64,000 nt of DNA, taken from positions 1 to 64,000 of the forward strand of contig CAZQFV010000021.1 of the NCBI GenBank assembly GCA_964592645.1, written 5' to 3'. This DNA comes from CAZQFV01 sp964592645 (lineage in GTDB: Bacteria; Chloroflexota; Chloroflexia; DTKN01). Position 1 is the first letter of the stretch. Each line of letters begins with the position of its first letter. Position numbers and translations under genes: made by a program. Of the stretch, positions 49,443 through 58,400 are shown one piece after another. The notes beneath the pieces are model-generated. The model did no database searches. It saw nothing but the letters and a program-made list of their open reading frames with translations, and was not told the DNA's origin.

Positions 49443-50216
49443 TTAGCGCAGCCAGGCGACGGCCGAAGCCGCGGCCAGGCCCACGTACAACAGGAACGGC
49501 AGCGCCAAGTACAGCCCGAGACCGGAGGGCAAAAACAGGTCGGCCAGGATGCCGATCCCGCCGAGGGCGCTGCCCACCACGAAGCCCGCCCCGACGGCCA
49601 ACTGCACCGCCCGGCCGCGCCGCCGCTGCCCGGCCCACAGGGCCACCCGGGCAATGCCGCTGCCCACCAGCGGGCCCCCGAGCAAAGCCGGGATGAAGCC
49701 GAAGGAGACGATATAGGTGGCCAACCAACCGGCCAGGCCGGCCAGCACCAGGGCCGCCCCGCCGGCGGCGAGCAGTTGAAGCGGGCCGGCCTGGTAGTAC
49801 AGCGGGCGCCGCTCGCGCACACAGACTGGGCACAACTGCCCCACCGGGTAGGGGCGCGCGCAGCGCACACAGATAGGCCGGCCGCACTGGCTGCAGCGCA
49901 GCACCGTCTCCACATTGGGGTGAAAGGCGCAGCGCAGTTTCTCGGCCGGGCCGGCCGGCAGCACCGCCTGCAGCCGCTCCAGGCTGGCCGCGGCATCGGC
50001 ATTGCCCGGGTCCAGCTCCAGCACCTTCTGGAAGCACTCGGCCTTGCGCCCCGGCTCGGCCAGGACCGTCCCCAGCCCCAGCCAGGCCGGCACGTTGGCC
50101 GGCGAGCGGTCCAACACGCGCCGATAGAGGCGCTCGGCCTCCGACCGGTCGCCGGCCCGGGCGGCGGCGTCGGCCTCGCGCAGCAGGTCGTCCAGGGAAC
50201 CACCAGGAGGAGCCAC
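49443..50216 (-). CDS. TPR and zinc-finger membrane protein
   Basis: This 257-residue protein begins with two TPR units (LLREADAAARAGDRSEAERL and FQKVLELDPGNADAAASLER). A Cys/His-rich B-box-like zinc finger follows (CAFHPNVETVLRCSQCGRPI, CVRCARPYPVGQLCPVC). About four membrane helices form the C-terminal half. The layout is known from Chloroflexota and actinobacterial rhomboid-like or B-box proteins, but no enzyme motif is visible. The GTG start at 50216 has AGGAG upstream. Function unknown. Confidence 0.8.
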   Translation of the reverse strand: MAPPGGSLDDLLREADAAARAGDRSEAERLYRRVLDRSPANVPAWLGLGTVLAEPGRKAECFQKVLELDPGNADAAASLERLQAVLPAGPAEKLRCAFHPNVETVLRCSQCGRPICVRCARPYPVGQLCPVCVRERRPLYYQAGPLQLLAAGGAALVLAGLAGWLATYIVSFGFIPALLGGPLVGSGIARVALWAGQRRRGRAVQLAVGAGFVVGSALGGIGILADLFLPSGLGLYLALPFLLYVGLAAASAVAWLR

Positions 50217-50232
50217 ACGAGTCTCCTTTCAG

Positions 50233-50263
50233 ACCACAAAGGGCCCTTCCAGGACCACAAAGG
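50233..50263. repeat. Tandem ACCACAAAGG units
   Basis: ACCACAAAGG occurs at 50233-50242 and 50254-50263, with a degenerate third copy (CCAAAGGACC) just after. The 104-nt gap between fabZ and the TPR gene holds no gene. Confidence 0.5.
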
Positions 50264-50320
50264 CCCCCAAAGGACCTTTAGCGGACAACCGGCAGTTCTC
50301 GGGCCTTGGTGTCTTTGTGA

Positions 50321-50752
50321 TTACATCTTGTCTTCAGTGACGGCAAAGAGGAACTCGCCCGAGGCGGCCAGCTTGCCGTCCACGGTGGCCTCGCCGCGGC
50401 CGCGGCCGATGGGCCCGCGCATGCGCTCCAGCGTCACCCGGATATGCAGCACGTCCCCGGGGCGCACCGGTCGCTTGAAGCGCACCTTGTCGATCCCGGC
50501 AAAGAGGGCCAGCTTGCCCTGGTTCGCCGGCTGGCTGAGCAGGGCCACCGCTCCCACCTGGGCCATGGCCTCGACGATCAGCACGCCCGGCATCAGCGGC
50601 CGGCCGGGAAAGTGCCCCGGGAAAAAGGGCTCGTTCTGGGTCACGTTCTTGATGCCCACCGCATAGTTCTCGCCCACCTCCAGGATGCGGTCCACCAGGA
50701 GAAAGGGGTAGCGGTGGGGCAGGATCTGCTGGATCTCTTCGGCTTCGAGCAT
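50321..50752 (-). CDS. fabZ: 3-hydroxyacyl-ACP dehydratase
   Basis: FabZ removes water from 3-hydroxyacyl-ACP during fatty acid elongation. This 143-residue protein has a complete active site: ILPHRYPFLLVDRI (His) and PGHFPGRPLMPGVLIVEAMA (Glu), with the hot-dog fold pattern. No other fatty acid gene is adjacent. The 150-nt gap to the upstream gene contains a long palindrome. Confidence 0.95.
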   Translation of the reverse strand: MLEAEEIQQILPHRYPFLLVDRILEVGENYAVGIKNVTQNEPFFPGHFPGRPLMPGVLIVEAMAQVGAVALLSQPANQGKLALFAGIDKVRFKRPVRPGDVLHIRVTLERMRGPIGRGRGEATVDGKLAASGEFLFAVTEDKM

Positions 50753-50774
50753 GGCTAAACCTCCTGTACAGCTC

Positions 50775-50858
50775 TCCCCCTCCCCCCGTCTCCCTCTCTC
50801 CCCGTCATCCTGCGCAGCGGGAAGACGACGGGGGGACCAGGAGACGGGAGGAGGGGGA
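50775..50858. repeat. Long imperfect palindrome between fabZ and the DsbA-like gene
   Basis: Outer arms at 50775-50793 and 50840-50858 (19 nt, one mismatch) enclose inner arms CCCCGTC (50800-50806) and GACGGGG (50827-50833). The strands are strongly pyrimidine/purine biased. It could form a large hairpin or a cruciform, and may be a genomic repeat or a transcription barrier. Confidence 0.6.
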
Positions 50859-50902
50859 ACCCCCGCTCGGGCATGGCCGCCGGCACGGCGTCATGCCGCC
50901 CC

Positions 50903-51736
50903 CTAGGGCGTCGGAGTAGCGGGAGGAGCCAGCAGGCCGTCCAGCCCCTGCCGGAAGCTCTCGTAGGGGATGGCGCCGTTGATGGCATAGAGCGTGCCGG
51001 CCTGGTTGACGACAAAGAAGGGCGTCCCGCCGATGCCGACGCTGGCGGCCAGGCTGCTGTCCTTCTGCACCCGGGCCGCGGTCCGGTGCTCGCCCATGCA
51101 GGCGGCGTAGGCGGCGCCGTCTATCCCCACCTGGGAAGCATAGCCCAATAGCACGTTCAGGGCCTCGGAGCTGCCGGACCACTCCGCCTGTTTTGCAAAG
51201 ATCAGGTCGTGCATCTCCCAGAACTTGCCCTGGGCGCCGGCGCACTCGCTGGCCTCGGCGGCAACCTGGGCGTTCGGGTGGATACTGTTCAGGGGCAACT
51301 GATAGAAAATATAGGACACCTTGCCGGTCGCGATATAGTTCTCCTCGATCTGGGGCAACGTCTCACGGACGTATTTTCCGCAGTACGGTCACTGGAAGTC
51401 GGAGAACTCGATGATGATCAACGGAGCGTCCGGGTTGCCCTTGAAATAGTTGCCGTCGGCCGTGGTGCCCCACTGGATGCCGTTGGCCATGGTGCCCTGG
51501 ACGGTCAGTTGGGGCGCCGTCAGGGCGACGGGGATCTCCGGCGGCGGCGCGGTGGGGCCGGCCGTGGTCGGGGGAACGGTCGCCGCGGCCGTCGGCACGA
51601 CGGCCGCCCCCTGGGTGGGGGCCGGCGGCCCGGCGGGGTTGCCCGGCTGCGGCGTGCTGGTGGCGCGGGGGTTGCACCCGGCGAGGAGCCCGAGCGCCGC
51701 GCCGAGCAGCAAGAAGAAAAGCCATGTCCGTTTCAT
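50903..51736 (-). CDS. DsbA-family thiol oxidoreductase lipoprotein, candidate selenoprotein (in-frame TGA)
   Basis: Read through one TGA, this is a 277-residue DsbA/thioredoxin-type lipoprotein. Signal FLLLGAALGLLAGC and a Pro/Thr linker are followed by the fold core GNPDAPLIIIEFSDFQ. Codon 116 is TGA (51389-51391), and the frame continues PYCGKYVRETLPQIEENY with no shift. Family members read SDFQCPYC here, so the TGA replaces exactly the first active-site Cys and would give U-P-Y-C. The cis-Pro motif VGIGGTPFFVVN is intact. The start has GGAGG. If Sec machinery is absent it would be a truncated lipoprotein. It lies 76 nt after xpt. Confidence 0.8.
51350..51383 (-). promoter_or_regulatory. 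Candidate bacterial SECIS hairpin after the TGA codon
   Basis: Counted from the T of TGA, ACGUC (+20 to +24) pairs with GACGU (+30 to +34) around loop CGUGA, with G as the second loop base. A lower stem CUGCGG/CCCCAG (+9 to +14 with +37 to +42) has five of six pairs. Loop position and G fit the bacterial SECIS pattern as I know it. This is a manual fold. Confidence 0.5.
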
Positions 51737-51812
51737 CTGCGTTTGCCTCCATCATGTCCTAGGGGTCGCACCGCCGGCGGCCCCGGTCCGGCAGCGGCCC
51801 ACAGGGCCGCTC

Positions 51813-52385
51813 CTATGGTGCCAAAACGATCCCCTCCCCTTCCACGCGCTCGATCACGGCCAGCGCCTCGACCGGGATGCCCAGGGGATCCAGGGCCGCG
51901 CGTCCGCCCTCGAAGCGTTTCTCGATCAGGACGCCGACCCCCACCAGGGTAGCCCCGGCGTCCCGGACCACGCCGGCCAGGGCCAGGATCGTCTGGGCCG
52001 TGGCCAGGAAGTCGTCGACGATCAGCACGCGGTCCGCCGGCCCCAGCACCTCCGGGCTGACGAGCAGCTCCACCTCCTCCCCCTTGGTGTGCGAGGGGGC
52101 GGTGCGACGGTAGACCCGGGAGGGCATAGTGATCGGCCGGCGCTTGCGGGCATAGACCACGGGGAGGCCCAGCGCCAGGCCGGCGCAGAGGGCCGGGGCG
52201 ATGCCCGAGCTTTCGGCCGTCAGCACCTTGGTGGGGCGCAGCGCGGCGAAGCGCCGGGCCAACTCCTGGCCGGCCTGCACCATCAGCGGCGCGTCGACCT
52301 GGTGGTTGATGAAACAGTCCACCTTGACGATGCCCCGCCCCAGGTGGCGGCCATCCTGCAGGATCCGCCGGCGCAGCGCTTCCAT
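51813..52385 (-). CDS. xpt: Xanthine phosphoribosyltransferase
   Basis: Xpt salvages xanthine to XMP using PRPP, the same product as IMP dehydrogenase, which is encoded directly upstream. This 190-residue protein has KVDCFINHQVDAPLM, TKVLTAESSGIAPAL and the PRPP loop RVLIVDDFLATAQTI. Other type I phosphoribosyltransferases are less likely because the N-terminus matches Xpt. It starts 2 nt after guaB ends, so the two are probably co-translated. Confidence 0.93.
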   Translation of the reverse strand: MEALRRRILQDGRHLGRGIVKVDCFINHQVDAPLMVQAGQELARRFAALRPTKVLTAESSGIAPALCAGLALGLPVVYARKRRPITMPSRVYRRTAPSHTKGEEVELLVSPEVLGPADRVLIVDDFLATAQTILALAGVVRDAGATLVGVGVLIEKRFEGGRAALDPLGIPVEALAVIERVEGEGIVLAP

Positions 52386-52387
52386 CT

Positions 52388-55216
52388 CTACCTCCGCTCG
52401 TAATTCGGCGCTTCCTTGGTGATGATCACGTCGTGCGGGTGGCTCTCCACCAGGCCGGCGCCGGTGATGCGCACGAAGCGCGCCCGGTGGCGCATCTCCT
52501 CGATGGTGGCGCAGCCGCAGTAGCCCATGCCGGCGCGCAGGCCGCCGATGAGCTGGTAGACCACCTCGGCCAGGGGGCCCTTGTAGGGCACCATGCCCTC
52601 GATGCCCTCGGGGACCAGCTTCTCCAGGCCGGCCTGGAAGTAGCGATCGCCCGCCCCCTCCTTCATCGCCCCCAAGGAGCCCATCCCGCGGTACGCTTTG
52701 AAGGAGCGGCCCTCGTAGAGGATCGTCTCCCCGGGGCTTTCCTCTGTGCCGGCAAAGAGGCTGCCGATCATCACGCTGTGCGCCCCGGCGGCGATGGCCT
52801 TGGCGATGTCCCCGGAGTACTTGATCCCGCCGTCGGCGATGATCGGCACGTCGTGCGGCGCCGCCGCCGCCACGCAGTTGGCGATGGCCGTGATCTGCGG
52901 CATCCCGGCGCCGCTGACGACCCGGGTCGTGCAGTTGTGGACGGCAACGCGGTTCGCCACATACGATTCGTCCTCCTCCACCTCAAGGTTGTAGACTTGC
53001 AGGGCTTCGTGCACGACCGCTACATCTTTCACGGTCGTGTAGACGTACTGCTCGTCTGCCCACACGCGCTGCTTGGTGTAGAACCGTTCCGGCGACGGCG
53101 TCTGCATCGGAATCTCGGGAAACAAATCCGCAAAACGAGCACGCTGCGCACCCGAGAGGCGGACATAGTATGTTGGGGTCCAACGCGGGTTCTTTGGAAC
53201 ATGGCGGCTCATCGAGGGCATAAACCCCAGTCGGATCAGCATATCCGCCATCTGATATGCCAGGGCCGGCGAAGCCGTCTTGTACCCCACTCGGCCATCG
53301 CGATCGCCCGATCCATCTCCGCGCCAGGCGCCGACGATGAACTCGCGCACAAGATCAGGCGGCTGGTCGAAAACTTCTGGGGAAATGCGTCTCGTCGCTG
53401 CCACGCCGGGGATGAGCGTCTCGAAGAATCGAGCCAGGGCATGGCTGCGGATCAGGACGCTAACACCGCGCCGTCCCCGGCCACCGGGAACGATGCTCGC
53501 GCCATCGTAGCCAAAAACCCCTTCGATGAGCCGAATCACATCTTCGTGGTAGGCTGTTTCATTCTGATGAAAGCCAAAGCACAGCCGGCGCTCGTTCGCC
53601 ACTCCGGCCAGGTGCCCCTCGGCAGCGTAGTAACCCAGAAGACGCATCAGCCGGCCGTCCAACGAGACATAGCGACGGGTGCGATGGGCCGGCGCGGGTT
53701 GCCCGCAGGCGCTTGTCTTCAGGCAGGTCTGCCCCTGTACCTGGAGATCGTCCTGAACACGTCGCCGTCCGGTCCCGATCGTCCCGATGGGGGGGGGCGT
53801 GGTGTGGAAGCGGCCGGCCAGATCGTGGTACGTCTCCGGGTTCTGATGGCGAGCAGACTCGTTGGCCCACAGCCAAGTGCCATCGGTCCGGTAGTGGGGT
53901 ACGTTGCCCAATAGATCGTATATGACCGCGGGCGGCTCGGTACATCGTCGAGGAATGGCCAGGACGTCTTGGACATGCAGATCCTCTGCCGAGATCCAGG
54001 CCAGACCATGGTTATATTGGGGTTTGTCAAAAAAGTACTTCCCGCCGTACTTGCGGCGCGCCTTCTCCGTCGCCTGGTAGTGCATCGCCAGGCACGGATG
54101 GTTCGGAGTCATCCGCAGGACCCGCGGACAGCCGTTGATCGTCACATGGACCAGCGGTCCCTCGTACGGGCGCTTATAGACGCGGGTAACCCGGCGCGGC
54201 CGGCCCCGGTGGGTGATGACCATGTCGCCCGGCACCACTTCACCGATGGATTTGACCGACCCGTCGGCCATGAGGATCTCGGTCTCAGGGCCCAGGCAAA
54301 TGCTCCCCGGCCCAACTCCCACCTTGACCCCATCCGCCCCCCGCTCGATCAGCGCCCTTGTCCCCTCGGCGGTGACGACGTTCCCGGCGATGACCTCGGC
54401 CTGGGGGAACCACCCCTTCAGCCGCACCAGCGCCTCCAGCACCCCCCGGGAGTGGCCGTGGGCCGAGTCCAGGACGAGCACGTCCACGCCGGCCTCCAAG
54501 AGTGCCTGGGCGCGTTCTTGCAGATCGTCCCCGGTCCCCAGCGCCGCCCCCACGCGCAGCCGGCCCAGCTCGTCTTTGCAGGAGTGGGGGTACTGGATGC
54601 GCTTCATAATGTCCTTGACCGTGATCAGCCCGCGCAGGATATAGTTGTCGTCCACCACCAGCAGCTTCTCGATGCGGTGGCGGCGCAGGATCTCCTTGGC
54701 CTCGTCCAGCGTCGTGCCCACGGGCACGGTCACCAGGTTCTCCCTGGTCATGCGCTCGGAGATGAGGATGTCCAGGTCTTCCTCGAAACGCAGGTCGCGG
54801 TTGGTGAGGATACCCACCAGCCGCCCGCTCGGCTCGGTGATCGGCACCCCGGAAATATGGTAACGACCCATGAGGGCCATGGCCTCGCGGATGGGCCGGT
54901 CCGGGGGCAGGGTGATCGGGTCGACGATCATGCCGCTCTCCGAGCGCTTGACCATGCGCACCATCTCCACCTGCCGCTCGATGGGCATGTTGCGGTGCAG
55001 GATACCGATGCCGCCCTGGCGGGCCAGGGCGATGGCCAGGCCGGCCTCGGTCACGGTGTCCATGGCCGAGCTGAGGATGGGGATATTCAGGCCGATACGC
55101 CGCGTCAGGCGGGTCTGGACGCTGACGTCGCGGGGGATGACCGCAGACTCGGCCGGGACGAGGAGGACGTCGTCAAAGGTGAGCGCCTCCGGGCCGTACT
55201 TTTCCTGCCAATCCAT
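52388..55216 (-). CDS. guaB: IMP dehydrogenase with an intein in the active-site loop
   Basis: GuaB oxidises IMP to XMP, the rate-limiting step of GMP synthesis. The frame encodes 942 residues, of which 455 form an intein. The remaining 487 match normal IMPDH: LTFDDVLLVPAESAVIPRDV, two CBS domains (ISGVPITEPSGRLVGILTNR, RIEKLLVVDDNYILRGLITV) and the catalytic loop. The intein sits between VGPGSI and the catalytic CTTR (Cys762), so the enzyme is inactive until splicing. ATG 55216 has a strong AGGAGGG. It heads the operon with xpt. Confidence 0.95.
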   Translation of the reverse strand: MDWQEKYGPEALTFDDVLLVPAESAVIPRDVSVQTRLTRRIGLNIPILSSAMDTVTEAGLAIALARQGGIGILHRNMPIERQVEMVRMVKRSESGMIVDPITLPPDRPIREAMALMGRYHISGVPITEPSGRLVGILTNRDLRFEEDLDILISERMTRENLVTVPVGTTLDEAKEILRRHRIEKLLVVDDNYILRGLITVKDIMKRIQYPHSCKDELGRLRVGAALGTGDDLQERAQALLEAGVDVLVLDSAHGHSRGVLEALVRLKGWFPQAEVIAGNVVTAEGTRALIERGADGVKVGVGPGSICLGPETEILMADGSVKSIGEVVPGDMVITHRGRPRRVTRVYKRPYEGPLVHVTINGCPRVLRMTPNHPCLAMHYQATEKARRKYGGKYFFDKPQYNHGLAWISAEDLHVQDVLAIPRRCTEPPAVIYDLLGNVPHYRTDGTWLWANESARHQNPETYHDLAGRFHTTPPPIGTIGTGRRRVQDDLQVQGQTCLKTSACGQPAPAHRTRRYVSLDGRLMRLLGYYAAEGHLAGVANERRLCFGFHQNETAYHEDVIRLIEGVFGYDGASIVPGGRGRRGVSVLIRSHALARFFETLIPGVAATRRISPEVFDQPPDLVREFIVGAWRGDGSGDRDGRVGYKTASPALAYQMADMLIRLGFMPSMSRHVPKNPRWTPTYYVRLSGAQRARFADLFPEIPMQTPSPERFYTKQRVWADEQYVYTTVKDVAVVHEALQVYNLEVEEDESYVANRVAVHNCTTRVVSGAGMPQITAIANCVAAAAPHDVPIIADGGIKYSGDIAKAIAAGAHSVMIGSLFAGTEESPGETILYEGRSFKAYRGMGSLGAMKEGAGDRYFQAGLEKLVPEGIEGMVPYKGPLAEVVYQLIGGLRAGMGYCGCATIEEMRHRARFVRITGAGLVESHPHDVIITKEAPNYERR
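52934..54298 (-). other. GuaB intein with LAGLIDADG homing endonuclease
   Basis: This 455-residue intein starts with Cys307 (CLGPETEILMADGSV, block A). It has block B (GCPRVLRMTPNHPC, with the TxxH), and ends with VYNLEVEEDESYVANR and VAVHN (blocks F and G, His-Asn). The next residue is the catalytic Cys. Two LAGLIDADG-type helices are seen at intein residues about 218-231 (LMRLLGYYAAEGHLAG) and 318-331 (REFIVGAWRGDGSG). All splicing residues look intact. The region is visibly less GC-rich than its host gene, as expected for a mobile element. Confidence 0.93.
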
Positions 55217-55227
55217 CGTACCCTCCT

Positions 55228-55318
55228 GGTGGGCATGCCTCGCCATGCAGCCCACCCGGCGCGGACACTGCCCACAGGCCCGGCCGGTGATACAAAAATC
55301 CGGCCCAATCGGGGCCGG
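55228..55318 (-). promoter_or_regulatory. Structured guaB leader (two hairpins)
   Basis: Near the predicted transcript start, CCGGCCC/GGGCCGG (55300-55318) with a 5-nt loop is followed by UUUUU (55294-55298), resembling a terminator. A second hairpin, GGTGGGC/GCCCACC (55228-55256, 7 bp plus an inner TGC/GCA), ends next to the Shine-Dalgarno sequence. They could control guaB expression. They do not match any riboswitch I know. Confidence 0.4.
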
Positions 55319-55322
55319 CTGC

Positions 55323-55351
55323 ATTGTACTACATCCCGGGGCGATGTGCAA
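55323..55351 (-). promoter_or_regulatory. Predicted promoter of the guaB operon
   Basis: On the minus strand, TTGCAC (55346-55351) and TACAAT (55323-55328) are separated by 17 nt. The leader to ATG 55216 is about 100 nt. Confidence 0.65.
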
Positions 55352-55367
55352 ACGCGCGGCAGGCGGG

Positions 55368-55396
55368 TTGTTTTCCGACAAGATTCGGTGTATAAT
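55368..55396 (+). promoter_or_regulatory. Predicted promoter of the DUF4062-STAND gene
   Basis: TTGTTT (55368-55373) and TATAAT (55391-55396) are separated by 17 nt, divergent from the guaB promoter. The leader to ATG 55444 is about 45 nt. Confidence 0.65.
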
Positions 55397-55443
55397 CACC
55401 GACCGGGAGCGCCCGCAGCCGCCGCATGCCCGGAGGAACGCCG

Positions 55444-58400
55444 ATGGCCCAATCCTGGGAAAAGGTCCGCGTCTTTATCTCCTCGACATTTCGGGACATG
55501 CAGGCGGAGCGCGACCACCTGGTGCGCTTCGTCTTTCCCCGCCTGCGGGAGACGCTGCTCCGGCACGGTGTCCTCCTGGACGATGTCGACCTACGCTGGG
55601 GAGTGACCAGCGATCAGAATGCCCTGGCAGTCTGCCGCGCGATCATCGACGAGTGCCGCCCCCATTTCCTGGGCATCCTCGGCGGCCGTTACGGCTGGGT
55701 ACCCCCGGGCCAGGAGCAGTCCATCACCTCCCAGGAGATCCACTACGCCGCCCTGGCCCGCCCCGCGGACCTGCTACATCACCACTTTTACTTTCGCGAC
55801 CCCGCGGCAACGGCCGCGATCCCCGAGCCCGCGGCCGCCATCTACCGTGAGGCGCCGGGCAGCCCGGCGCAGCGTAAGCTGGAGGCGCTCAAACAGCGCA
55901 TTGTCGACGCGGGCTACCGGCCGCGCGTCTACTCTTGCCGCTGGGATGAGCAGGCCGGCCGCCTGGTCGACCTACAGCCGTGGGGCGAACAGGTCTATGA
56001 CGACCTCCTCGCCGGCATCCAGGACAGCCTCGGCCTCGCCGCCCCCGCCGTCCTGGGCGAGTTCGCCGCCGAGGAAGCGGCGATCGAGGCGTTCGTGGAG
56101 ACACGACTGGGCCACTTTGTCCTGGGAGCCCGCCAGACTCTCCTGGACAGGATGCGCCAACATGCCCTGGGATCGAACGAGATCCTCTGTCTGGTCGGCC
56201 GGTCGGGGAGCGGGAAATCGGCCATGCTGGCCCGGCTCCACCGGGAACTGGCCTCCCCGTCGGCCGCCGGCCCCCAGACGCCGGCCGTCCTTTCCCACTT
56301 CGTGGGGGCCAGCCCGGCCTCGTCCAACGTGCGCTCCTTGCTCCGCCGGCTGTGCCACGCGCTGGCCGCCGTGGCCGGGGTGACGGCCGCGCCCCCCGAC
56401 AGCTACGAGCGCCTGCGGGACCTCTTTCCCGAACTGCTGGCGCAGGCGGCCAAGAAGCGCCGCATCTTGCTGCTGATCGATGCCATCGACCGGTTGGATC
56501 CGGCCCACGACGCCCACCGCCTGCGCTGGCTCCCCGACACCCTTCCGCCGGACACCGGCCTGATCGTCAGCCTTCGGCCCGGTCCTATGCTGGACATGCT
56601 GCGCGCCCGCGGCCGGCCGCCGACCGAGATCTCCCTGGCGCCGCTGGAAAAGCCGGATGCCCGCGCCATCGCCGACGCCTTCCTCGCCCGCTACGGCAAA
56701 CGCATGGACGATTCCCAGATGGCCGCGCTCCTTTCCAAGGCCGAGGCCGATCAGCCGCTCTACCTGATAACGGCCCTGGAGGAGCTGCGCACACTGGGGA
56801 CCTACGAGGAGATCACCGCCCGCATCCAGGCCCTGCCCGGCGAAACGCAGGCGCTCTTCCTCTGGATCCTGCAACGGCTGGAGAACGACCCCGGTTTCAG
56901 CGATGCCCGGGGACAGCCGGTCGGCCCGGTACTGGTACGACGCTACTTCACGCTGCTGGCCGCCGCCCGCTTCGGTATGGCCCAGTCGGAGCTGGTAGAC
57001 CTGGTGGCCCCCGGCGACCCGCAGGGCAACCTGGCCGCCCTGCAGCGCCTGGTGCGGCCCTACCTGCTGGCGCGCGGCCCCCTCCTGGACTTTTTCCACA
57101 CCCAGCTTCGCGCCGCCGTGGAGAGCGTTTACCTGGACGAGGCCGGGGAACGGCTGGAGGCCCATCGCGGCCTGGCCGCCTACTTTCGCCTCCAGGCCGA
57201 CCCTTCAGGAAAACGCCTCTGGCACGATGGCTCGGCGCGGGGACTGGGCGAGCTGGCCTACCATCTCCGCCAGGGCCTCGACCTGGCAACGTTGGAGTCC
57301 CTCTACAACGACCCCGGCTACCTGGAGGCAGTGGCCTGCCGCGTCGACGTCCACCTGCTGCCCGACGGCAGCTCCGAGTACGGTGGGATCACCGCGCTAC
57401 TGGCCGAGTTGCGCAGCACGATCCCGCTGGTCTCCGCCCCACAGCCGGCGGCGCAGCTACGCGCCCTCCTGGGCCTCCTGGCCGAACGTAGCCCGCTGAT
57501 CCGCCAGGCCCCCCAGACCATCCTCCAGGAGATTGCCAACTATGGCGAGCTCACCGCGGACCCGGTTTCTCCGGCGCTCCGGAGAGGGATACGGGTCCCG
57601 GCCGGCATAGTCCTGGCAGACCGCTCCCGCGTCAGCCCGCCGACGCCAGGACACGGCGCCGCGGTGACCGCGCTGGCCGTCTCCCCGACCGGGGACATCT
57701 TTATGAGCGGGGCCGCCGACGGCAGCGTGGGCTGCTGGCAAGTGGGCGCCGCGCAGCCGCGCTGGCTGATCAGCGCCCACAAGAACTGGGTGACCTGGGT
57801 GGCCATCTCGCCCGGCGGGCGCCGGGGCCTGTCGGCCGGGGACGAGGGGATGGTGCTGCTGTGGGACCTGGAGCTGGGCACGAGCACACCGGTCAACTTC
57901 CCTCCAGGCGCCCTGCCCTGGCCGCAGGCCTGCTTCGGCGCCTTTCTCGACGAACAGACGCTGCTGACGATCCGGGGCAGCGCCGCCCGGAAGATCGACC
58001 TGCGGAATGAGGCGGTCCTGTGGCAAAACAGCGACCTGCAGCCCGGAGAGTTGGTCGAGTTCGGCACGGGGAGGATCATCGACTTGGCCCCGCAGGCCCG
58101 ACGGCTGGTCCTGAAGTACGGCTCCCGCGAGATCCGCGTGGGCGACGGGGAGAGAGGAACCCGCGAAATGACGCTGGAGACTCCAGGGCGCATCCACCAC
58201 CTGGCCGTCTCCGCCGACGGTCGAACGCTGCTCACGGCAGATTACCAGGGACGCCTCCTGGTGTTCGACCTGCCGTCGGGTGAGCGCGGCGACGCAGCCA
58301 TGGCGGAAGGGCTGCTGACCCTGGCGCGGGCCTTTCGAGGGGACACCTTTTGGGGGTGCGACCGCCATGGCAACCTGCTGCAGATCCGCCCGGCCGGCCG

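Noticed and set aside
50903..51736. DsbA-like gene as two genes or a frameshifted pseudogene
   Set aside because: Both parts are in the same frame and family sequence is intact right up to and just after the TGA. A nonsense mutation or sequencing error is still possible, but the exact Cys position favours selenocysteine.
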